This document shows positions 1 through 5,201 of a DNA stretch of 6,504 nucleotides, one piece after another. The DNA lies in contig JAEZAR010000152.1 in NCBI GenBank assembly GCA_023430425.1, forward strand, positions 1-6,504. The letters run 5' to 3'. Origin of the DNA: Actinomycetes bacterium. GTDB lineage: Bacteria; Actinomycetota; Actinomycetes; Actinomycetales; Cellulomonadaceae. Position 1 is the first letter of the stretch. Each line of letters begins with the position of its first letter. Position numbers and translations under genes: made by a program. The notes below the pieces were generated by a model. That model did no database searches. It was not told the DNA's origin and saw only the letters and a program-made list of their open reading frames with translations.

Positions 1-77
1 CGCTGGTGCCGGGCCCGCCCGGCGTCGACGGTCCCCCCGAGCCGGCGCCCGTCGAGCCGCGGGCGGACGCCTCGTGA
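1..77 (+). CDS. 3' end of an unidentified upstream gene (partial)
   Basis: Reading from base 3, an open frame runs to a TGA stop at 75-77. It gives 24 residues that end in a Pro/Ala/Glu-rich tail (ending PVEPRADAS). The start and nearly all of the gene lie before the window. The tail has no recognisable motif, so no function can be given; disordered tails of this kind are common at the C-termini of actinobacterial membrane and envelope proteins. The stop shares its final A with the ATG of the next gene (TGATG), which points to a shared transcript and translational coupling with the membrane protein downstream. The frame is judged real because of this tight junction and its GC-rich third positions, but the fragment is short. 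Confidence 0.6.
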   Translation, partial: LVPGPPGVDGPPEPAPVEPRADAS

Positions 78-2398
78 TGCGGACGGGTGAGCGCCGGGAC
101 CTCCCGGCGCTGCGGCCGCGCTGGTCCCGGTCGTCCCGGGGCACCCGCTGGGGGGCGGTCGCCGCGATCCTCGGCCTGTTCGTGGTCACGCTCGCGTTCC
201 TGGTCACGCGCACCGGCGGGACGCTGCTCGGCGACACCACCGTCCACCCGGTCTCCGTGGAGCTGCTCGGGCAGATGGCCGACGGGGACCGGGTCGTGCA
301 GCCCCTGGCCGCGACGCAGGACCGGCTCGCCGCGGTGCAGCTCCGGCTCGGCACCTACGGCGGCGCGGCCGACTGCACCCTCGACGTCGCGCTGCGCGAG
401 GACGACGGGGACCCCGCCGACGCCACGGGCCCGGTCGTCGCGCAGCGGCAGTGGTCCTGCTCCGACCTCGCCGACTCGGCCCCGATGGAGCTGCTCACCT
501 TCGAGCCGGTCGCCGACTCGGCGGACCGACGCTACGAGGTGGTGGTCGAGCGGGTCGACGGCCGGGACACCCCGGGCGCCGTGCTGTGGGCGAGCCAGCT
601 GCGCGAGGGGCTCGAACCCGCCGTCGTCGGCGGCGAGCCGTCCGACCTCGCCGGCGACGTGCGGCCGCTGTACGACCCGCAGCCGCGGTGGTGGGACCAC
701 CTGGACGAGATCACCGACCGGATGGCCGACTACGGTCCGTCGTGGGCGACCGCCGGGGCGTTCGCCATGCTGCTCCTGGTGCTCGCGGTGCTCCTGGGGC
801 TGCTCCCGCTCACCGTCCGCGCCCCGCGCGCGCTGCTCGTCGTCGTCGCCCTCCTCGCGCTCGTCCGCGGGCTGGTGTGGGCGGCCGCGGTGCCCGCCTT
901 CGGCGGGATGGACGAGCCCGCGCACTTCTCCAACGTGCAGTTCATGGTCGTCGAGCAGGACCTGCCCGGCCAGGCCGACAACCCCCACACGTACAGCGAC
1001 CAGGTGAACGTCGCCCACGACCACCTCAACCTCGTCGCGTCGCCGCCCGGGGACCGGCCCGACTACAGCGAGGCCGGCGAGGAGCGCACGACCCGGGTCA
1101 TCGAGGACGCCGCCCAGACCGGCGGTGGGGGCGGGCCCGCCGCCGCGTACCCCCCGCCCTACTACCTGGGGGCCGCCGCGCTCACCGCCACCGCCGGCGA
1201 CTCGTTCTTCGACCAGGTGATGGCCGCGCGGCTCTGGTCGGTCCTGCTCGGCGTCGGCGCGGCCGTCCTCCTGCTGCTGCTCGGGCGCCGGCTGTTCCCG
1301 CGGAGCCCGCTCGCGCAGGTCGGCTTCGCCGCCGCCGGGGTGCTCCAGCCGATGGCGAGCCACCAGTTCGCGATCGTCAACAACGACGCCTGGGTGATCC
1401 TCATGGGCTTCGCAGGGCTCCTGGTCGCCCTCGACCTCGCCCGGCGGCCCAGGGCGCCCTGGCTCGCCCTCGCCGCGGGGCTCATCATCGGCGGCGGCCT
1501 GCTCGGCAAGCCCTTCGGCATCGCGGTCGGGCTGCCCCTCGCCGTCGGCTGGCTGGTCGGCAAGGTGCGCTGGCGCGTCAGGTCCTGGCGCACCCTGGCC
1601 GGCGAGGCGGCGCTCGTCGTCGTGGGGTTCGCCGCGACCTACGGGCTGTGGCGCGTGGTCGCAGGTGCGCTCGGGATCGCGGCGCAGCGCGTGCCGGTGC
1701 TCGAGCACGACGGCCTGACGCTGCGCGAGTTCGCCGGCGCCTCGCTGCGGGGCGCGCGGTGGATCTGGGGCAGCCAGATGTGGGGCAACTTCGGCTGGGT
1801 GCGCATCCCGTTGCCGGAGCCGATCCCCACGCTGATCTTCGCGGGCCTGCTGGCCGTGGGGATGGCGGTGCTGGCGTGGGCGTTCCTCGTGCTCGACGAG
1901 GCCAGGCTGCGCCGGCGGACGCGTCGGGCGGGGGCGGCCCTCGACCCCGCCCTCGACACCCCTCCCGGCGCCACAGCCAGTCCCGGGAGCCGACACGACA
2001 CCGCAGCCGAGGCCACGGGCGCCGCCACCCTCGACGGGCGCGTCGACGAGCGCGTCGACGAGCCCGGCGACGAGCCCGACGACGATCCCGACGACGCCCC
2101 GGACGAGGCCACGCTCGACGCCCGGATCCTCGTGTGCGCGGCGTTCGTGGGCGGCATGGTCGTCACGCTCTACGCCGCGGCGTGGATCTACTACTCCTCG
2201 ACCGGCCGCAACGACCTGCTCCAGGGTCGGTACGCGCTCATGGCCCTGCCCGCCGTGCTGGCCCTGCCCGCGCTCCTGCTCGAGCGCTTCACCCGCGGCC
2301 GGGTCTCCCCCGCCGTGGTCACCGTCCCCCTGGCCGTGACGATGGGGGTGCTGACGCTGCTCGGCCTCAAGCGCGTCCTCGAGGCGTTCTACGGCTGA
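77..2398 (+). CDS. DUF2142-type multi-pass membrane protein, probable GT-C-like glycosyltransferase
   Basis: This is a 773-residue integral membrane protein. A basic N-terminus precedes TM1 (about 25-43). An extracytoplasmic beta-rich domain (about 46-220) follows, with Cys100 and Cys128 and a stretch reading FEPVADSADRRYEV, a pattern seen in sugar-related membrane proteins. About twelve more hydrophobic segments follow (near 223-247, 251-272, 384-403, 412-429, 437-454, 460-477, 480-496, 509-531, 585-606, 684-703, 718-736 and 744-762). The first outer loop of this core carries GGMDEPAHF (Asp279, Glu280, His283), then PPPYYLG (359-365), VNND (434-437) and QGRYALM near the end. These are the landmarks I associate with DUF2142, a family thought to resemble GT-C transferases that use polyprenyl-phosphate sugars at the outer face; Asp279/Glu280 would be the catalytic candidates. 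A Ser/Ala/Asp-rich linker (about 607-682) sits in a predicted cytoplasmic loop and is unusual. Start: ATG 77 overlaps the upstream TGA; GTG at 74, one codon earlier, is equally possible. The substrate is unknown. Confidence 0.88.
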   Translation: MRTGERRDLPALRPRWSRSSRGTRWGAVAAILGLFVVTLAFLVTRTGGTLLGDTTVHPVSVELLGQMADGDRVVQPLAATQDRLAAVQLRLGTYGGAADCTLDVALREDDGDPADATGPVVAQRQWSCSDLADSAPMELLTFEPVADSADRRYEVVVERVDGRDTPGAVLWASQLREGLEPAVVGGEPSDLAGDVRPLYDPQPRWWDHLDEITDRMADYGPSWATAGAFAMLLLVLAVLLGLLPLTVRAPRALLVVVALLALVRGLVWAAAVPAFGGMDEPAHFSNVQFMVVEQDLPGQADNPHTYSDQVNVAHDHLNLVASPPGDRPDYSEAGEERTTRVIEDAAQTGGGGGPAAAYPPPYYLGAAALTATAGDSFFDQVMAARLWSVLLGVGAAVLLLLLGRRLFPRSPLAQVGFAAAGVLQPMASHQFAIVNNDAWVILMGFAGLLVALDLARRPRAPWLALAAGLIIGGGLLGKPFGIAVGLPLAVGWLVGKVRWRVRSWRTLAGEAALVVVGFAATYGLWRVVAGALGIAAQRVPVLEHDGLTLREFAGASLRGARWIWGSQMWGNFGWVRIPLPEPIPTLIFAGLLAVGMAVLAWAFLVLDEARLRRRTRRAGAALDPALDTPPGATASPGSRHDTAAEATGAATLDGRVDERVDEPGDEPDDDPDDAPDEATLDARILVCAAFVGGMVVTLYAAAWIYYSSTGRNDLLQGRYALMALPAVLALPALLLERFTRGRVSPAVVTVPLAVTMGVLTLLGLKRVLEAFYG
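2039..2110 (+). repeat. Low-complexity acidic Asp/Glu/Pro repeat coding segment
   Basis: Inside the membrane-protein gene, codons for degenerate units such as RVDE, PGDE, PDDD and PDDA are built from repeated GACGAG/GACGAC-like triplets. The result is a strongly acidic patch just before the penultimate group of transmembrane segments. It follows a basic stretch (RLRRRTRRAG) and an Ala/Ser/Thr-rich region, so the predicted cytoplasmic loop changes from positive to negative along its length. It probably arose by triplet slippage or duplication. The function is unknown: it could be a flexible spacer or a docking site for a basic partner. Confidence 0.7.
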
Positions 2399-2431
2399 CG
2401 GCGCCCGCCGCCACGGGCGGCCGCCGTCAGC
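2394..2431. terminator. Strong GC hairpin between convergent genes, probable bidirectional terminator
   Basis: A near-perfect inverted repeat: the arm GCTGACGGCG (2394-2403) pairs with CGCCGTCAGC (2422-2431). There is one C/C mismatch (2404/2421), then five more pairs (2405-2409 with 2416-2420) and a six-base loop (2410-2415). The left arm includes the TGA stop of the membrane-protein gene, and the right arm ends six bases from the stop of the SpoIID-like gene on the other strand. There is no T-tract on either side, which is common for terminators of high-GC actinobacteria. Its placement between two convergent stops supports termination in both directions. Confidence 0.65.
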
Positions 2432-2437
2432 GACGCG

Positions 2438-5149
2438 TCACCGGAAGTAGCCGACGACGTCGAGGATGAGCTGGCTGCGACCCTGGTCGTTGTAGAGCTG
2501 GACCGCGCCGCCGGCGCCCACCCGGACCACCACCGCGTTGGCCTGGGTGCGACCCGCGCCGCTGTTGAGGTCCGACGTCGGCGTGAGCGGCAGCCCGGCG
2601 GGCCAGATCCGCGCGTGCGTGACCGGCGCCGTCTGCTCGGTCGCGGTCAGCGTGCCGACGACGGCCGTGGCGTCGGCCGGCACCTGGCCGCCGACGACGC
2701 CGACCGTGCGTGACTCGCGCGGGCCGAAGGCTGCCGAGGGCCGGGTGTCGAGCAGGCGGGTCGGCTGGACGGGGGTGAACAGGTCCCCGTCCGCCGCGCC
2801 CGGTGCGCCGTACCAGCCGACCACGTCGACGACCACGTGCGCCGGGCCGCCGCGCAGCCGCACGGTGATGGTCCCGTCGACCACCGGCACGACCGCCCGG
2901 TTCGCCACGTCCCCGCTCGTGCTGAGGTTCACGCTCGACGTCGCCGGGACCTCCCCGCCGCCGTAGGCGACGACGTACCCCGGCCCGGCCGCCGTCGGGG
3001 TCGTGAGGTTGACCGCGACGGCGCTCACCGAGGCCGGCGGCACGCCGAGGACGGCCGCGACGTCGACGACGCGCGCCGCGTCGCCGCCGAGGGCCGACCC
3101 GCCGCCCGCCCGGGTGTCCAGGGCGCGCACCGGGTCGACCGGGGTGTACCGCGCCGAGCCGGCGGTGTCGGTGGTGTAGTACCCGAGCACGTCGACGATG
3201 TAGTGGAGCGTGCCCGCCGCGTTGTAGACGCTGACCTTCCCCTCGCCGCCGACGCCGACGGTCACCATCGCGGCCTGGGTGCGGCTCGCGTCGGTGTTGA
3301 CGCTCGAGGCCCCGGGCATGGGCGCACCCGCCGGCCAGACCCGCAGGTGCGTGTGGGTGGTCGCGTGGACCGCCGTCACGTTGAGCGCGACGGCGGTGGC
3401 GTCGGCCGGGACCCCGGCGCGCCCCGCGACCACCACGTCGGCCCGCTGGCCGGGCCCGAGCGCCTGGAACGAGGTGCGGGTGTCCACCAGCCGCGTCGGC
3501 GGCACCGGCACGTACCCCCCGTCGCCGCGCAACGGGACGGCCGTCACGGCGGGCGGGTCCGCCGGGCGCAGCACGGTCACGGCGGTCCGGAACGGCGGCG
3601 CCACGTTGCCCGCGCCGTCGACGGCGGAGAGCACGAGGTCGTAGACGCCCGGCCCGACGTACGGCGCGTCCGGCGTGGACCCCGCCCAGCCGCCGAACCA
3701 CGTCGCGTTGAAGCGCTGGCCGGCCTGGGCGGGCCCGCTGATCGTCCACACGGTGGCCCCGGTCGTGCGGTCGGTCACCGTGAGGGTCCACGTCAGCGCG
3801 ACGCTCGGCGTCACCCCGATGCTCATCTGGTCGCCGTGGGCGATCGTGGTGGCGGAGACGCCGGGGTTCTCCAGCACCGGGGCCACGAACCGCGGCCGCC
3901 ACCACGACGACCGCAGCCCGAAGGCCGGGGTGTTCACGTACGCGGTGCCCGTCGTGCACTCCAGGCGTACGCGGTTGATCCGCCCACCGAGCGGTCCGTT
4001 GCCGGTCCGGCTCTCGACGACGAGGTTGCGCAGCGTGCCGCCGGAGGGGCACGACTGCTGGACCCGCGCGACGCTCAGCGTCGTGGTCCACGACGTCACG
4101 GTGTCCCCCGGGGCGCTGCCCGTCCACGGGTCCGCCTTGGCGACCTGGTAGGGGTAGCCACCCGCCGTCGTCCAGCCGCCGTTGGAGGAGGAGAACTCCG
4201 TGAACGCGATGGCGCCGCCGTAGGTGCGCACCTGGTGGGCCGTGGCCGCGATGGCGGCGTCGCTGTTCGGGTGCTCCCACGAGCGCGTGAGGGTGCCCGC
4301 CGTGTCCGCGTCCCCGCGCCCGTAGTAGACCTGGCAGGACGTCGTGTCGCACAGGGTGCTGCCGTGGGCGACCTTGTGCCAGGCGTACGACCGCGCCGCC
4401 ACCGCCTGCGCCTGGAGCGCGGCGGGCTGCCAGCTCGCGGGCGACTCCCGCGGCACGACGCTCCTCAGGTACTCCTCCATCGGGAGGCTGTTCGTCACGT
4501 CGAACCCGTGGCCGCCGGTGGGCTCGATCCGGATGTCGCCGCGGTACCACCTGTGCAGACCGGCCCGGTTCGGGTAGGCCGCCGACGTCGGCGGCGCGGC
4601 GATGATCATGCCCTCCTCGCCACCGGACTCGAACCGGACCGCCGAGCCGGCACCCACCGTGTACGTGCGGGTGTCGAGCACCGGCCCGCCGAGGCTGGCC
4701 GACCGCCGCGCGGTGACCGTGGTGCCGTCCACCGTCACCGTCCAGAACCCGCTGGGCTCTGCGACCTCCTGGGCCAGCGTGCCCATCCGGATCGTCCGGC
4801 CGGCGGGCGCCCAGACGGTCACGCTCGTGCTCGGCGCGTAGTCCGCGAGCGTCGTCTTGACGAAGGGGACGCTCTGACCGCTCAGCGTCCGAAGGTCGGT
4901 GGTGACCGTGCCCGGGTAGTAGAAGTCGAGCATCTGGGCGGCGGTCACGCCCTGGAGGGCGGCGGCCTGGGTGCCCCACTGCGACATGCCGCGGCCGTGC
5001 CCGTAGGCGCGCCCGTCCACGGTCCAGGCGCCCGACGCCGGCGCGGGGTACACCTCCTCGGCCGCCCCGGCGGGGGCGGCGACGGCGGTCAGGCCCGCCA
5101 CGACCAGCGCGACCGCCAGGAACGGGCGGATGGCGTCTCGCGTGCGCAT
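2438..5149 (-). CDS. Secreted SpoIID/LytB-domain protein with Ig-like module and three C-terminal repeats
   Basis: This encodes 903 residues. A Sec signal peptide spans 1 to about 29-30 (basic start MRTRD, hydrophobic core, AGA/A or GAA/E cleavage), so the protein is exported. GHGRGMSQWG follows (51-60, with the conserved segment running to YYPGT at about 81). A beta-rich region leads into the SpoIID core: LPMEEYLRSVVPRESPASW (222-240), AVAARSYAW, and H262-x4-C267-x4-C272 before QVYYG, probably the zinc site, then SSSNGGWTT. SpoIID-family enzymes are lytic transglycosylases acting on peptidoglycan; Glu235 (PRESPA, where others often have EMPA) or Glu226 is the likely catalytic acid. Residues about 425-528 resemble a FlgD-type Ig-like fold, ending in VYDLVLSAVDGAGN. 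Three repeats (546-658, 668-780, 791-903) may bind cell-wall glycan. ATG 5149 is chosen because it starts the signal peptide and has GGGGGA six bases upstream; GTG 5215 would add 22 hydrophilic residues and overlap the neighbouring gene. It is probably co-transcribed with the glycosyltransferase upstream. LytB-like binding without catalysis is an alternative role. Confidence 0.92.
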   Translation of the reverse strand: MRTRDAIRPFLAVALVVAGLTAVAAPAGAAEEVYPAPASGAWTVDGRAYGHGRGMSQWGTQAAALQGVTAAQMLDFYYPGTVTTDLRTLSGQSVPFVKTTLADYAPSTSVTVWAPAGRTIRMGTLAQEVAEPSGFWTVTVDGTTVTARRSASLGGPVLDTRTYTVGAGSAVRFESGGEEGMIIAAPPTSAAYPNRAGLHRWYRGDIRIEPTGGHGFDVTNSLPMEEYLRSVVPRESPASWQPAALQAQAVAARSYAWHKVAHGSTLCDTTSCQVYYGRGDADTAGTLTRSWEHPNSDAAIAATAHQVRTYGGAIAFTEFSSSNGGWTTAGGYPYQVAKADPWTGSAPGDTVTSWTTTLSVARVQQSCPSGGTLRNLVVESRTGNGPLGGRINRVRLECTTGTAYVNTPAFGLRSSWWRPRFVAPVLENPGVSATTIAHGDQMSIGVTPSVALTWTLTVTDRTTGATVWTISGPAQAGQRFNATWFGGWAGSTPDAPYVGPGVYDLVLSAVDGAGNVAPPFRTAVTVLRPADPPAVTAVPLRGDGGYVPVPPTRLVDTRTSFQALGPGQRADVVVAGRAGVPADATAVALNVTAVHATTHTHLRVWPAGAPMPGASSVNTDASRTQAAMVTVGVGGEGKVSVYNAAGTLHYIVDVLGYYTTDTAGSARYTPVDPVRALDTRAGGGSALGGDAARVVDVAAVLGVPPASVSAVAVNLTTPTAAGPGYVVAYGGGEVPATSSVNLSTSGDVANRAVVPVVDGTITVRLRGGPAHVVVDVVGWYGAPGAADGDLFTPVQPTRLLDTRPSAAFGPRESRTVGVVGGQVPADATAVVGTLTATEQTAPVTHARIWPAGLPLTPTSDLNSGAGRTQANAVVVRVGAGGAVQLYNDQGRSQLILDVVGYFR
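2441..2779 (-). repeat. C-terminal protein repeat 3 of the SpoIID-like protein
   Basis: Residues 791-903 begin FTPVQPTRLLDTRPS and carry VPADATAV, ARIWPAG, GRTQANAVVV, VQLYNDQG and ILDVVGYF. The final Arg is the last residue before the stop. By eye this copy is closer to repeat 1 than to repeat 2. The protein ends exactly at the repeat boundary, which marks the repeat as a complete C-terminal module. Confidence 0.85.
2810..3148 (-). repeat. C-terminal protein repeat 2 of the SpoIID-like protein (divergent copy)
   Basis: Residues 668-780 begin YTPVDPVRALDTRAGGGS and end VVVDVVGWY, so both boundaries match repeats 1 and 3. The middle differs: WPAG is replaced by a Gly-rich VAYGGGEVP, RTQA by VANRAVV, and the YNxxG turn by LRGGPAH. 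The outer strands are kept while the central loops have changed, which suggests either a different ligand or loss of binding with the fold retained. Confidence 0.8.
3176..3514 (-). repeat. C-terminal protein repeat 1 of the SpoIID-like protein
   Basis: Residues 546-658 begin YVPVPPTRLVDTR and include VPADATAVALNVTA, LRVWPAG, SRTQAA, VSVYNAAG and end IVDVLGYY. This is the same order of landmarks as repeat 3 (PTRLxDTR, VPADATAV, WPAG, RTQA, LYN/VYN, DVxGY). The alternating hydrophobic pattern suggests a beta-rich fold. I recognise this as a module of secreted actinobacterial proteins but cannot give it a secure family name. Confidence 0.85.
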
Positions 5150-5163
5150 GTCAGGTCCCCCCC
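5150..5163 (-). promoter_or_regulatory. Ribosome binding site of the SpoIID-like gene with a G7 run
   Basis: On the coding strand, GGGGGGGA (5163-5156) lies six bases before the ATG at 5149-5147. It is the best Shine-Dalgarno-like match near either candidate start and decides the choice of ATG 5149 over GTG 5215. The rest of the 52-base gap (to 5201) shows no convincing -35/-10 pair, so transcription probably comes from upstream of the glycosyltransferase gene, although a GC-rich actinobacterial promoter cannot be excluded. Confidence 0.6.
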
Positions 5164-5201
5164 GGGCCGGTGCCCCGCCCCTCGTCGGGCGTGCCGTGCT
5201 C

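Noticed and set aside
451..2469. Long plus-strand open frame overlapping the DUF2142-like gene in another frame
   Set aside because: The translation is Arg/Ala/Gly/Pro-rich with no domains, typical of a shadow frame in GC-rich DNA. The overlapping frame has clear membrane segments and family motifs.
2427..4979. Long minus-strand open frame overlapping the SpoIID-like gene
   Set aside because: Its translation is Arg/Gly/His-rich and repetitive without motifs, while the other minus-strand frame has a signal peptide, SpoIID motifs and repeats. It also runs into the terminator hairpin.
5176..5191. Small hairpin (CGCCC, six-base loop, GGGCG) in the gap between the two minus-strand genes
   Set aside because: A five-pair stem is expected by chance at this base composition and has no T-tract, so it is too weak to call a terminator.
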